A DNA stretch of 64,000 bases from Methylocystis sp. (GTDB lineage Bacteria > Pseudomonadota > Alphaproteobacteria > Rhizobiales > Beijerinckiaceae), in the NCBI GenBank assembly GCA_020252485.1, contig JADCCX010000056.1, forward strand, positions 29,578 to 93,577, read 5' to 3'. Made by a program: the position numbers and the translations under genes. This document shows positions 53,932-63,915 of the stretch, in pieces. Numbering within the stretch: position 1 is the first letter of the stretch; each line of letters starts with the position of its first letter. The notes beneath the pieces were generated by a model. That model saw only the letters and a program-made list of their open reading frames with translations. It was not told the origin of the DNA and did not search any database.

Positions 53932-54630
53932 TCACACTTCGACCGGGTCGGTTTCGATCAGGCCGGAGCGGATGCGCACCATCCGGTCGCACCTTTTCGC
54001 GAGGCCGAGGTCATGGGTCACCAGCACCAGCGTCGAACCGCGCTCCTCCTTGAGCCTGAAGAGGAGATCGACAATCTGCTGCCCGGTCGCCTCATCGAGA
54101 TTGCCGGTCGGCTCATCCGCCACGAGGATAGCCGGATCGGGAGCAAGCGCCCGGGCGAGCGCCACGCGCTGCTGTTCGCCGCCGGACAATTGCCCGGGAT
54201 AATGCGAGAGCCTGTGGCCGAGTCCGACCGCGACAAGCTCGCGTTCGGCGCGCTCATAGGCGTCCTCGCGGCCGCCAAGCTCCAGCGGCACGGCGACATT
54301 TTCAAGCGCGGTCATGGTCGGGATCAGGTGAAAGGACTGGAAGACGATGCCGATCCGCCGCCCCCGGAAGCGGGCGAGGCCGTCTTCGTTCAGCACGCCA
54401 AGATCCTGCCCGTCGATGACGACTCTGCCGCTGTCGGCCCGTTCGAGACCGGCGAGCGTCATCAGCAGGGTCGACTTCCCCGAACCCGAGGGACCGACAA
54501 GCCCCACCGCCTCACCGCGCGGGATGGTGAGGCCGATGCCCCTGAGCACATGCACACGCGAAGGCCCTTCGCCGAGGCTGAGCTGCACCTCCTCCATGAG
54601 GATGGCCGGTTGGGATGTGCGATCAAGCAT
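53932..54630 (-). CDS. ybbA: YbbA-type ABC transporter ATP-binding protein
   Basis: The 232-residue ATPase of the LolD group has Walker A GPSGSGKSTLL, Q-loop FQSFHLIPTM, signature LSGGEQQRVALARAL, Walker B ILVADEPTGNLDEATG and the switch LVTHDLGLA. It forms an exporter with the adjacent permease. The ATG at 54630 gives the normal length; a TTG at 54819 would run into the divergent tesA gene and is rejected. No clear ribosome-binding site is seen. Confidence 0.94.
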   Translation of the reverse strand: MLDRTSQPAILMEEVQLSLGEGPSRVHVLRGIGLTIPRGEAVGLVGPSGSGKSTLLMTLAGLERADSGRVVIDGQDLGVLNEDGLARFRGRRIGIVFQSFHLIPTMTALENVAVPLELGGREDAYERAERELVAVGLGHRLSHYPGQLSGGEQQRVALARALAPDPAILVADEPTGNLDEATGQQIVDLLFRLKEERGSTLVLVTHDLGLAKRCDRMVRIRSGLIETDPVEV

Positions 54631-54727
54631 GGAAGGTTCGCCGGGATTGTGAGCGTTCTTGTCAGGAAGCGCTCTTGTGATCAGGAGATCTTGCGGAACA
54701 GCAGATTGAGACCGAGATAAGACGGCG

Positions 54728-55381
54728 ATGACCAAATTCAAACCAACGCGGCGCTTTTGTCTTACCCTTATGGCACTCGCAGCCTCATTTTCCCCTCTTT
54801 TGGCCGAGACGTCCCGCAAGCCTATCCGTATCGCCGCCTTCGGCGACAGCCTTTCGGCGGGCTACGGCCTTCCCCAGCGCGCGGCCTTCTATTCCGTTCT
54901 CGAGCGGAAGCTGAAGGCTGAGGGCCTGGATGTGGTGGTGGAGAACGCCGCCGTCTCGGGCGACACGGCGACCGCCGGCAAGGACCGGCTCGACTGGTCG
55001 ATCCAGGACGGCACCGACCTTGTCATCGTGGAGCTTGGCGCCAATGATGCGCTGCGCGGCATCAACCCGAAGATCACCGAAGCCGCGCTGGAGGCGATCC
55101 TGCTGCGGCTGAAGGAACGGAACATGCGGGCGGTCCTGGCCGGCATGCTTGCGCCCCCCAACAACGGGGCTGATTACGCGCGCGCCTTCAACGGAATGTA
55201 TCAGCGGCTGGCGGAGAAGCATGGCGTGCCTCTCTATCCCTTCTTTCTGGATGGCGTGGCCGGCAATCCGAAGCTCAATCTGCCTGACGGCATCCACCCG
55301 ACCGCAGAGGGCATCGAGGAGATCGTGCGGCGAATCGCGCCGCTTATCGCCGCCGAAGTGAAAAAGCTTCCCGGACGCTGA
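54728..55381 (+). CDS. tesA: Arylesterase / multifunctional acyl-CoA thioesterase I (TesA, SGNH hydrolase)
   Basis: The 217-residue periplasmic esterase has a signal peptide (about 1-26, cleaved after LLA) and all four SGNH blocks: GDSLSAGYGL with nucleophile S41, the glycine of SGDT (G79), N106 in GANDALRG, and D187/H190 in DGIHPTAEG. TesA enzymes hydrolyse fatty acyl thioesters, lysophospholipids and aryl esters. It is divergent from ybbA-ybbP, the same arrangement as in E. coli, which supports a link between the esterase and the exporter. Confidence 0.94.
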   Translation: MTKFKPTRRFCLTLMALAASFSPLLAETSRKPIRIAAFGDSLSAGYGLPQRAAFYSVLERKLKAEGLDVVVENAAVSGDTATAGKDRLDWSIQDGTDLVIVELGANDALRGINPKITEAALEAILLRLKERNMRAVLAGMLAPPNNGADYARAFNGMYQRLAEKHGVPLYPFFLDGVAGNPKLNLPDGIHPTAEGIEEIVRRIAPLIAAEVKKLPGR

Positions 55382-55433
55382 CTGGCCCGCTATCAAGGCC
55401 GAAATCCCGCCAGCGAACCTTCCGGACCACCCT

Positions 55434-56480
55434 ATGAAATACCGCAAGCTTGGCCGCTCCGGCCTCGATGTGAGCCTGATCTGCCTTGGCACGATGACCT
55501 GGGGGCAGCAGAATACTGAAGCCGAGGGCCATGAGCAGATGGATTACGCCCTCGATCAGGGCGTGAATTTCTGGGACACGGCGGAGCTCTATTCGATCCC
55601 GCCAAACCCGCAGACTGCGGGCTCTACCGAGCGCATCATCGGCAGCTGGTTCGCGTCACGCGGCAAGCGCGGCAAGGTGATCCTCGCCTCCAAGGTCGTC
55701 GGCCGCACGGATATGGACTGGTTCCGCAACGGCAAGGCGCCTGGCCGCCTGAGCCGAGCGCATATCCACGAGGCTGTCGATGGCAGCCTGAAGCGCCTGC
55801 AGACCGACTATATCGATCTCTATCAGCTGCATTGGCCGGATCGCCCGATGACCTGGGGATCGAACCCCACGGTCTTCCATTACCAGAGGGCGGATGATGA
55901 GATCAGCATCGGCGAGACGCTGAGCGCGCTCGACGATCTGGTGAAGGCCGGCAAGATCCGCGCCGTCGGCCTGTCGAACGAAAGCGCCTGGGGAACCATG
56001 ACCTTCCTCAAGGAGGCCGAAATGCATGGCCTCGCGCGGATCGCCTCCGTCCAGAACGCCTATAACCTGATCAACCGCACGAACGAGACGGCGCTCGCCG
56101 AGATCTTCATGCGTGAGGAGGTGGGGCTGCTTGCCTATTCGCCGCTGGCGCAAGGCTTCCTCACCGGGAAATATCTGGATGGCGCGCGTCCGCCGGGCGC
56201 CCGCACAACCCTGTTCGATCGGGGCCAGCGTTACCAGAAGCCCGGAGCGGAAGAGGCGATCCGCGCCTATATCGCGCTGGCGCGGGAATTCGGGCTCGAT
56301 CCGGCGCAGATGGCGCTCGCCTTCGTCAACACCCGTCCATTCCTGGGAGCGAACATCATCGGCGCCACCTCGATGGCGCAGTTGAAGACGAATATCGCTT
56401 CCATCAATGTCGAAATCTCGCCCGAGCTTGAGGCGCGCATCGATGCGGTCCATCAGGTCCACATGAATCCTGCGCCCTGA
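55434..56480 (+). CDS. Aldo/keto reductase (Tas-like)
   Basis: The 348-residue NADPH-dependent TIM-barrel reductase shows LGTMTWGQQN, FWDTAELY (catalytic D and Y), ILASKVVG (catalytic K), DLYQLHWPDRP (catalytic H) and IGATSMAQLKTN (NADP-binding loop). The Tas-like insert GRTDMDWFRNG fits this subgroup. The physiological substrate is unknown; E. coli Tas is linked to tyrosine-biosynthesis suppression. It is 52 bp after tesA on the same strand. Confidence 0.9.
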   Translation: MKYRKLGRSGLDVSLICLGTMTWGQQNTEAEGHEQMDYALDQGVNFWDTAELYSIPPNPQTAGSTERIIGSWFASRGKRGKVILASKVVGRTDMDWFRNGKAPGRLSRAHIHEAVDGSLKRLQTDYIDLYQLHWPDRPMTWGSNPTVFHYQRADDEISIGETLSALDDLVKAGKIRAVGLSNESAWGTMTFLKEAEMHGLARIASVQNAYNLINRTNETALAEIFMREEVGLLAYSPLAQGFLTGKYLDGARPPGARTTLFDRGQRYQKPGAEEAIRAYIALAREFGLDPAQMALAFVNTRPFLGANIIGATSMAQLKTNIASINVEISPELEARIDAVHQVHMNPAP

Positions 56481-56692
56481 TGTGTTGCCGCCGGGCAACG
56501 TTGAGCAATCGTCACGATCCCGACATCAATGCGGGGTATTGAATTTTTTAAAGAGTGGTCTCTACTCTTTTAACTGCGTCGCGAGCGGGACCTCGCGGCT
56601 CACTGGAGCAAGCAACTGAACCGCCGGGCTTGTCCGGCTATTGAGGGAAACAACCACTGTTCACCGCTTCTCATGCTGAAACGGCCGCTGCC
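56481..56692. other. Gap before rsfS with two small hairpins
   Basis: The 212-bp gap contains AAAGAGT/ACTCTTT (56550-56570, loop GGTCTCT) inside an AT-rich stretch, followed by a second stem CGCGAG/CTCGCG just after it. The first may terminate the aldo/keto reductase transcript, though its T-run is short. A TATTGAATTTTTTAAAG stretch before it is the most AT-rich part and could carry the promoter of rsfS. Confidence 0.4.
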
Positions 56693-57076
56693 ATGCCGTT
56701 TCCACCGCTTGGCCTTCCCAAGGAAGGCGACCGGACAACCGCCCTTCAGCTGATCATGGACGTCCTGGATGACGCCATGGCTGAAAACGCCCAATGCATC
56801 GATCTCGTGGGCAAAACCTCCATCGCTGACCATATGGTCATCGCCTCCGGGCGATCAGACCGGCACGTCGGCGCCATCGCGGAGCAGATCCTCTCCCGTC
56901 TCAAGGATGGAGGATACGGCTCGGCAAAGGTCGAGGGCATGCCTTTGTGCGAATGGGTGCTGATCGATGCGGGCGATATCATCGTCCATGTTTTCAAGCC
57001 CGATGTCCGCGCCTTCTACAATCTGGAGAAGATGTGGAGCGGCGACCGTCCCGAGGAAGAGAAGAGCGGCCGCTGA
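56693..57076 (+). CDS. rsfS: Ribosome silencing factor
   Basis: RsfS (Iojap/YbeB family) binds ribosomal protein L14 on the large subunit and blocks subunit joining in starvation or stationary phase. The 127 residues show the family core DVLDDAMAENAQCIDLVGKTSIADHMVIASGRSDRHVGAIAEQI in pieces, WVLIDAGDIIVHVFKPDVRAFYNLEKMW. The N-terminal about 20 residues may be leader sequence. It is followed by rlmH at 18 bp. In many relatives nadD lies just upstream; here an aldo/keto reductase does. Confidence 0.95.
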   Translation: MPFPPLGLPKEGDRTTALQLIMDVLDDAMAENAQCIDLVGKTSIADHMVIASGRSDRHVGAIAEQILSRLKDGGYGSAKVEGMPLCEWVLIDAGDIIVHVFKPDVRAFYNLEKMWSGDRPEEEKSGR

Positions 57077-57094
57077 GGCGGCTCCCGGCCCGCC

Positions 57095-57577
57095 ATGAAG
57101 ATTGGGATTGTCGCCGTCGGCCGGCTCAAGGCCGGGCCGGAGCGTGAGCTTGCCGATCGCTATGCTGAACGCTTCGCCCAAACCGGCAAGGCGCTGGTAC
57201 TCGCCGGTCCTGCCGTGACGGAGATACCCGAGAGCATGGCGCGGTCGCCGGCCGAGCGCATGAATCGGGAAGCGGATTCCATCCTTGGGGCGCTTGATCC
57301 TGAGACAATCCTGATCGCGCTTGACGAACGCGGCCTGATCATGGACAGCGAAGCCTTCGCTGCCCGGATCGCCCGATGGCGCGACGGCGGGAAGAAATCC
57401 CTGACCTTTGTGATCGGCGGCGCCGACGGGCTCGCCGATGCGGTTCGGGCGCGGGCGCAGGAGACTTTCTCCTTCGGCGCGATGACGATGCCGCATCAAC
57501 TGGTCCGCATCCTGTTGCTCGAACAGATCTACCGGGCGGCCACAATCCTCTCCGGCCATCCCTATCATCGCCCATAA
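57095..57577 (+). CDS. rlmH: 23S rRNA (pseudouridine(1915)-N3)-methyltransferase
   Basis: RlmH is the SPOUT-class enzyme that methylates pseudouridine 1915 in helix 69 of 23S rRNA on assembled ribosomes. The 160 residues match the family: MKIGIVAVGRLKAGPERELADRY, ILIALDERG, FVIGGADGLADAVR (SAM-binding knot), and FSFGAMTMPHQLVRILLLEQIYRAATI near the C-terminus, ending YHRP. It is in the conserved order rsfS-rlmH-envC-ctpA. Confidence 0.97.
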   Translation: MKIGIVAVGRLKAGPERELADRYAERFAQTGKALVLAGPAVTEIPESMARSPAERMNREADSILGALDPETILIALDERGLIMDSEAFAARIARWRDGGKKSLTFVIGGADGLADAVRARAQETFSFGAMTMPHQLVRILLLEQIYRAATILSGHPYHRP

Positions 57578-57617
57578 GGGCTTTTCTCTGGTTCCGGCCC
57601 ATGCGAAACTCGCTGAA

Positions 57618-58958
57618 ATGCTCGCCAGACCTGCCGCTGCGCTGCTGATTCTCGCAACTGTCGCCGGTTCGACGGGCGCGTTCGCGCAAACACCTTCGCG
57701 TCCGCCTCCGCCTGCGGCAGCGCGGCCCGATCCCGTCACGCCTGAACAGAAGCAGGAGCGCGAACAGGAGCTGCGGCGCATCGAGGAGAACCTCCAGCGC
57801 AGCCAGGCCGAGAACACGCAGCTGGGTCAGGAGATCGTCTTGTTACGGGGCGACCGGGCGAAGCTGAGCGCCGACCTTGTGGCGACTTCCCAGCGGGTAA
57901 GGGAGGCGGAAGCCCGCGCCGCCGCCGCCGAGCAGCGGGTCGCGGCCCTTGTCACTAGCGAAACCGCCTTGAAGCGTTCGCTGGAAACCCGCCGCGGCAC
58001 GATCGTCGAGGTGCTCGCCTCGCTGCAGAGGCTGGGGCGCAAACCGCCGCCTGCGGTCCTGGTGCGGCCAGAGGACATGCTGCAGGCGATCCGCACGTCG
58101 ATGCTGCTCGGCGCGGTGCTGCCTGAACTCCGCCAGGAGGCGGAGCTGATCGCCGCTGACCTGAGCAGCTTGATGCGGACGCGCGGGACGCTCGCGGCCG
58201 AGCGGGACGAACTCGCCGGCGAGCTTCAGCGCTCGCGGGCCGATCGCGAACGGCTGTCGGCGCTCGTGGCCGCCCGCCAGACGCAGCTCGAATCCAGCGA
58301 ATCGCGGCTCATCGAGGAGCGGCGCCGGGTGCAGCAGTTGGTCCGCGAAGCGCAAACTCTCAAAGATTTGATCAACCGCATGGAAGCGGAGATCGCATCC
58401 GCCAACCGGGCCGCCGCCGCCGCCCGTGCGGTGCCCCCGCCCAGTCAAAATCCGGCTCAGGCGGCTGCTTTAGCCCCTGGAGCGCTGCGTGACCTGGCGC
58501 GTTTGCAGCCAAAAGTGGCGTTTCAGGACACAAAAGGAACACTTTTGTTGCCTGCTACAGGTTCCGTGCTGAAGACTTTCGGCACAGCGGATGGCCTCGG
58601 CGGACGCGAAAGCGGTACTTCCATCGAAACGGCCCGCTTCGCTTTGGTGACGACGCCAGTGGACGGCTGGATTTCCTTTGCCGGAAGTTACCGTTCTTAC
58701 GGACAAGTCTTGATCATCAATGCGGGCGGTGGTTATCATATCGTGCTGACAGGACTCGACCGCGTGAGCGTAGAAACCGGCCAGTTCGTATTGGCTGGCG
58801 AACCGATCGCTTCCATGGGAACTTCGCCTGCGGGAGCCTTGGTGAGCGAAGCGGGCGCAGGCTTGCCGGTCGTCTATATCGAGTTGCGGAAGGACGGGGT
58901 TCCGATCGACCCCAGCCCATGGTGGGCGAAAGCCGACGGCGAAAAGGTTCGCGGATAA
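57618..58958 (+). CDS. envC: EnvC-type murein hydrolase activator (coiled coil + LytM domain)
   Basis: The 446-residue periplasmic protein has a signal peptide (about 1-23, cleaved after AFA), a long coiled coil (about 38-260) and a C-terminal LytM/M23 domain (about 330-440: VDGWISFAGSYRSYGQVLIINAGGGYHIVLTGL). The usual zinc-binding HxxxD and HxH residues are missing, as expected for activators that switch on amidases rather than cut peptidoglycan themselves. It acts in daughter-cell separation. Its stop overlaps the ctpA start by one base (TAATG). Confidence 0.92.
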   Translation: MLARPAAALLILATVAGSTGAFAQTPSRPPPPAAARPDPVTPEQKQEREQELRRIEENLQRSQAENTQLGQEIVLLRGDRAKLSADLVATSQRVREAEARAAAAEQRVAALVTSETALKRSLETRRGTIVEVLASLQRLGRKPPPAVLVRPEDMLQAIRTSMLLGAVLPELRQEAELIAADLSSLMRTRGTLAAERDELAGELQRSRADRERLSALVAARQTQLESSESRLIEERRRVQQLVREAQTLKDLINRMEAEIASANRAAAAARAVPPPSQNPAQAAALAPGALRDLARLQPKVAFQDTKGTLLLPATGSVLKTFGTADGLGGRESGTSIETARFALVTTPVDGWISFAGSYRSYGQVLIINAGGGYHIVLTGLDRVSVETGQFVLAGEPIASMGTSPAGALVSEAGAGLPVVYIELRKDGVPIDPSPWWAKADGEKVRG

Positions 58959-60286
58959 TGCGCAAGCTCTCTTACCTGATGCTCGGCGTGGCAATGGGCG
59001 CCGGTACGGCAACGATCGCGAGTCAAACCTTGTTTTTCAAAGGCGGCATGGCCATTGCGGCGGGTTCGGAAACCTATCGCAAGCTCAACCTTTTCGGCGA
59101 TATCTTCGAGAAGGTGCGCTCCGATTATGTTGAAGCGCCCAACGACGCCAAGCTGATCGAAAGCGCCATCAACGGCATGCTGACGTCGCTTGACCCGCAT
59201 TCCAGCTACATGGACCCGAAGTCCTTCACCGACATGCGCCAGCAGACGAAGGGCGAGTTCGGCGGGCTGGGCATTGAGGTCACGATGGAGGACGGCGTCA
59301 TCAAGGTGGTGGCGCCCATCGACGACACGCCTGCCGCGAAGGCGGGGCTTCTCGCCGGCGACCTGATCACCCATATCGACGATGAGCCCGTGCAGGGCCT
59401 CTCGCTCAATGATGCCGTCAACAAGATGCGCGGTCCGCTGAACACGCCGGTCCGGCTCAAGATCATCCGCGCCAGCAACAAGCAGACCGACGAGCTGAAG
59501 CTTGTCCGTGACAAGATCCAGGTCCGTGCGGTCCGGTACCGGAAGGAGGGCGACGATGTCGTCTATCTGCGCGTTACGTCGTTCAACGAACAGACATTCG
59601 AGAACCTGAAGCGCGGTATCGATAGCATGGTTCAGGAACTGGGCGCCGACAAGATCAAGGGCTTCGTCGTCGATCTGCGCAACAACCCCGGCGGCTTGCT
59701 GGATCAGGCTGTCGCCGTCTCCGACGCGTTCCTCGAGCGTGGCGAGATCGTTTCGACGCGCGGCCGCGATCCCGCCGATACGCAGCGCTTCACCGCGAAG
59801 GCCGGCGATCTGACGCGCGGCAAGCCGGTGGTCGTGCTGATCAACGGCGGCTCGGCCTCGGCTTCCGAGATCGTGGCGGGCGCCCTGCAGGATCACAAGC
59901 GCGCGACGATCATCGGCACGCGCTCCTTCGGCAAGGGCTCAGTGCAGACGATCATTCCCCTGCGCGAGCAGGGCGCGGTGCGGCTGACCACGGCGCGCTA
60001 CTACACGCCTTCCGGCCGCTCCATCCAGGCCAAAGGCATCGATCCTGATATCAAGGTCGAGCAGGAAATTCCGGAGGCCTTGCGCGGCAAGGACGAGACC
60101 AAGGGCGAGGCTGGCCTGCGCGGGCATCTGAAGCCGCAGGACAATGAGGAGAAGGGCGGTTCCTCCGCCTATGTCCCGCCGGAAGCCAAGGACGACAAGC
60201 AGCTGATCTATGCGCTCGATCTCCTGCGCGGGGTGAAGGTGAACCAGGCTCCCTCCACGGGCGCGGCGGTGCAGAAAGCCAACTGA
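58958..60286 (+). CDS. ctpA: Carboxy-terminal processing protease, S41 family
   Basis: This 442-residue periplasmic serine protease has an N-terminal membrane/signal segment (about 5-27), a PDZ domain (about 100-180: GGLGIEVTMEDGVIKVVAP) and the S41 catalytic domain with S301 (GGSASASEIVAG), K326 (SFGKGSVQ) and Q330. It trims C-termini of exported proteins. The start is the ATG overlapping the envC stop (TAATG), so the two are translationally coupled. In many relatives rppH follows; here repeat copy C and ribA do. Confidence 0.95.
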   Translation: MRKLSYLMLGVAMGAGTATIASQTLFFKGGMAIAAGSETYRKLNLFGDIFEKVRSDYVEAPNDAKLIESAINGMLTSLDPHSSYMDPKSFTDMRQQTKGEFGGLGIEVTMEDGVIKVVAPIDDTPAAKAGLLAGDLITHIDDEPVQGLSLNDAVNKMRGPLNTPVRLKIIRASNKQTDELKLVRDKIQVRAVRYRKEGDDVVYLRVTSFNEQTFENLKRGIDSMVQELGADKIKGFVVDLRNNPGGLLDQAVAVSDAFLERGEIVSTRGRDPADTQRFTAKAGDLTRGKPVVVLINGGSASASEIVAGALQDHKRATIIGTRSFGKGSVQTIIPLREQGAVRLTTARYYTPSGRSIQAKGIDPDIKVEQEIPEALRGKDETKGEAGLRGHLKPQDNEEKGGSSAYVPPEAKDDKQLIYALDLLRGVKVNQAPSTGAAVQKAN

Positions 60287-60309
60287 CCGGCTGTTTTTTC
60301 CCACGGCGC

Positions 60310-60500
60310 TGAACTCGGGCTAACGGTTGCATCCGCGAGCACCCATCCCGCCCCCTTGCGGGGCGGGTGGCCGAGCGCAGCGAGGCCGGGTGGGGGCATT
60401 TTTTCTTTTTCACCCTCATGATCACCCCTCCCCGGCGGCTTTCGCCGCCGACCCTCCCGGTCGAGGGGAGGGATGGAGCCCGCTTGTTAACCCGGATTCA
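60310..60500. repeat. Intergenic repeat copy C (191 bp)
   Basis: It has the same length and order as copy A at 10856. The left end is TGAACTCGGGCTAACG and the right end, read inward, TGAATCCGGGTTAACA. The three hairpins are conserved: CCCGCCCC/GGGGCGGG, CGGCGGC/GCCGCCG and CCCTCCC/GGGAGGG. A T-rich stretch TTTTTTCTTTTT lies between the first and second. It starts 24 bp after ctpA. The rest of the gap to 60738 shows no other recognisable structure. Confidence 0.85.
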
Positions 60501-60738
60501 GAACCGGGCGGTTCCGGCCCTTCTGCTTTTCGGCTGACGTTCACAAAATTGTGTTCATTTGGTTTGAAGCCGGATCACGCCGCCATTCGTTGAGCAGAAG
60601 TCATCTTCCGTTCATGTGTTTGAATCCAGAAGGAGCAGGCAGGGAAATATCCTGTTTCTCCCCTGTTTTCCGGTGGTTGGCGGTGAGATACAGGCAGCCT
60701 TGCCGCCTGTCGGCGTTCGGTTTTGAGAGGCGTTATTG

Positions 60739-61860
60739 ATGCAACATCCTCGGGACATCTTCCGGTCGCGGCTCGACCTCGCCGAAATCAGCGTCGAGCG
60801 CGCCCTCGCGGAATTCCGGTCCGGCCGTCCGGTCGTGATCATGGACGGCGCACAAGCGACGCTCATGTGCGGCGTCGAAGGACTGGACGGGGATCTTGCC
60901 CGCGATCTCGATAATCTCGCCGAAGGCCGTGCGCGCCTTGTGCTGCCGGCGGCGCGGCTTCGCCGCCTCGGCATCGACCGGAAGCAGCCCGGCATCGTCG
61001 CTCTCCCGGTGGTTGATCCGCAGCGCATCGAGACGCTGGCGCTCAGGATCGACGCGCGCATTGATGCGCCCGTCAGCCCGCTGATGAGCCTTGACGATGT
61101 GGCGCTTGAACTTGCCCGCATCGCGCTCACCATTCCGGCGGTCGTTACGATGCCTGCCGATCTGTCCGTGCTGCCGGAGAGCCTTTTCGTCCGCGTCAGC
61201 GCCGAAGCGATCACCGGCTACCGGCAGTCGCAGGTGAAGGCCATGAAGATTGTCGGCCGTGCGCCGGTGCCCCTCGAAGGCGCGCCGGAAACCGAGTTCG
61301 TTGTGTTTCGCGGCGGCGAGGGCATGCGCGACCAGGTTGCGATTATCGTCGGCAAGCCGGATTTTTCGAAGCCTATCCCCGTGCGCATGCATTCCGCCTG
61401 CCTGACGGGCGATCTTTTCGGCTCGCTGAAATGCGATTGCGGCGATCAGCTGCGCGAAACCGTCGAGTGGATGGCCGGCAATAGTGGCGGCATCCTGCTT
61501 TATCTGGATCAGGAAGGCCGCGGCAACGGCATCGCCAACAAGATGCGCGCCTACAAGCTGCAATCGCAGGGCTGGGATACCTATGATGCCGACGAGGTTT
61601 TGGGCTTTGATCTCGACCAGCGCAAGTTCGATTTCGCCGCCGTGATGCTGACCCAGCTTGGCGTCAGGCGCGTCAGTCTGATGACCAACAATCCCGAGAA
61701 GATCGGCGCCCTGCAGAATGCTGGCATCGAGCTCGTGGAAAGCAAGCGCGTGCTCGGCCGGCCCAATCCCAACAACGTGCGGTATCTGGCGTCAAAGCGG
61801 GATCGCGCCGGGCACTATATCGATTTCGAGGCCCTGGCGGCGCGCGCTCCGGCGGAGTGA
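60739..61860 (+). CDS. ribA: GTP cyclohydrolase II with vestigial RibB-like N-terminal domain
   Basis: RibA opens the imidazole ring of GTP, the first step of riboflavin synthesis. In this 373-residue protein the catalytic C-terminal half has the zinc cysteines C221, C232 and C234 (CLTGDLFGSLKCDCGD), LDQEGRGNGI and the GTP-binding GFDLDQRKFDFA. The N-terminal about 170 residues look like the dihydroxybutanone-phosphate synthase half of RibBA (ALAEFRSGRPVVIMDGA) but lack the acidic DDEDREN motif, so that activity is probably lost. The ATG at 60739 is preferred over TTG 60736. Confidence 0.92.
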   Translation: MQHPRDIFRSRLDLAEISVERALAEFRSGRPVVIMDGAQATLMCGVEGLDGDLARDLDNLAEGRARLVLPAARLRRLGIDRKQPGIVALPVVDPQRIETLALRIDARIDAPVSPLMSLDDVALELARIALTIPAVVTMPADLSVLPESLFVRVSAEAITGYRQSQVKAMKIVGRAPVPLEGAPETEFVVFRGGEGMRDQVAIIVGKPDFSKPIPVRMHSACLTGDLFGSLKCDCGDQLRETVEWMAGNSGGILLYLDQEGRGNGIANKMRAYKLQSQGWDTYDADEVLGFDLDQRKFDFAAVMLTQLGVRRVSLMTNNPEKIGALQNAGIELVESKRVLGRPNPNNVRYLASKRDRAGHYIDFEALAARAPAE

Positions 61861-61879
61861 GGCGCAGCCGGACGCGGGC

Positions 61880-62773
61880 TCAGCCCAGGCCGTTCAATTC
61901 GGCGATCGCGTCCGAGACCATCGGCACGTATTCCTCGCCGCGTCCTTGCGCCACGGCGATGGCGTAGGAGTTCTTCACCGCATTGCCGACGGGATTCGAA
62001 AGCTTCGCTCCATCGGCCATGGCTTCGAGATAGCGCAGGTCCTTCAGCGCATTGTTGAGCGTGAAGAGATGGGCGTTGCGGTCGCCTTCCAGCACATAGC
62101 GGAAGAAGGTCTGGTAGAAGCCGCAATCCATGCGGCTGCCGCGCAGGACGCTGTCGAAGGTTTTCGGCGTGATTCCGGATTTGCGGGCGAGCGCCAGCGC
62201 CTCGGCGTAGATCGCGCCGTAGCCCATGGCGAGGAAATTGTTCAGGAGTTTCATCTGGTGGCCGGCTCCAACGCCGCCGACATGGGCGATACGGGCGGCC
62301 CAGGCCTCCACGGCCGGCCGGATGCGGGCGAGCGTCGCGTCATCGGCGCCGATCATCGCGCCGAGCTGACCGACCTCGGCCTGCGCCGGCGTGCCGTTCA
62401 GCGGCGCGTCGCAGAAGGTGATTCCGAGCGGCTTCAGTTCCTCCGCCAGTTCCTGCGTGGAAACCGGGTTCGCGGTGGAGCAATCAACCACGACAAGCCC
62501 TTTGGAGGCTCCGGCCTTGATGCCTTCCGGCCCGCGAATCAGCTTTTCGACGACGCTTGAATCCGTGACGCAAAGAAAGAGGATGTCGGAGGCCCTGGCG
62601 ACCTCCGCAGGCGTCTTCACCTCAGTCGCGCCTAACGCGATCAATGCATCGACGGGCGCGCGGTTGCGGTTGCCCATGATGGTGAGCGGAAAACCCTTCT
62701 CCAGAAGGTTTTTCGCCATGCCATGGCCCATGAAGCCAACGCCGATGAAGCCGATGCGATCTTTCGCCGCCAT
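61880..62773 (-). CDS. Beta-hydroxyacid dehydrogenase family (3-hydroxyisobutyrate / tartronate-semialdehyde reductase-like)
   Basis: The 297-residue NAD(P)-dependent enzyme opens with IGFIGVGFMGHGMAKNLLEKG (Rossmann motif). The substrate-binding signature appears as FCDAPLNGTPAQAEVGQL and the catalytic lysine in GAGHQMKLLNNFLAMGYGA. Family members reduce or oxidise 3-hydroxyisobutyrate, tartronate semialdehyde or 2-hydroxy-3-oxopropionate; the choice cannot be made from sequence. It converges on ribA at 19 bp. Confidence 0.9.
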   Translation of the reverse strand: MAAKDRIGFIGVGFMGHGMAKNLLEKGFPLTIMGNRNRAPVDALIALGATEVKTPAEVARASDILFLCVTDSSVVEKLIRGPEGIKAGASKGLVVVDCSTANPVSTQELAEELKPLGITFCDAPLNGTPAQAEVGQLGAMIGADDATLARIRPAVEAWAARIAHVGGVGAGHQMKLLNNFLAMGYGAIYAEALALARKSGITPKTFDSVLRGSRMDCGFYQTFFRYVLEGDRNAHLFTLNNALKDLRYLEAMADGAKLSNPVGNAVKNSYAIAVAQGRGEEYVPMVSDAIAELNGLG

Positions 62774-62881
62774 TGCATTTCCCCTTTTTATGGAGCCGCA
62801 TCAGGCAACGCCGCGCTGCCGGGCGTCAAGCGAAACCATGCGAGGAAGGATCAAACGGCGGATGGGAACCGCAGAACGCGA

Positions 62882-63757
<876 letters not shown>

Positions 63758-63862
63758 CATACCCTCCCGTATGGTCCTCGTTAAATTTACGTAGGGAGAT
63801 GTGGTATGGATTTATCGCAGGCTGTCGAATCTTGAAAAATCATTTAACGGCCCTAGGGGACC

Positions 63863-63915
63863 GATTCCGACATTTGCATCCGCTTGATATCACGCTGCGA
63901 GCAAATGTCGGAATC
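63863..63915. repeat. 15-bp perfect inverted repeat with 23-nt spacer
   Basis: GATTCCGACATTTGC (63863-63877) and GCAAATGTCGGAATC (63901-63915) are exact reverse complements. The region from 63761 to the window end holds no gene I can support. The structure may be a transcript hairpin or a pair of regulator sites upstream of rpoH. A TTGACA at 63961-63966 suggests a plus-strand promoter leading out of the window. Confidence 0.75.

Noticed and set aside
63831..63860. CTTGAA followed 15 bp later by CCTAGGGG as a heat-shock promoter near rpoH
   Set aside because: It points away from rpoH and the second element does not match a sigma-32 -10 box.
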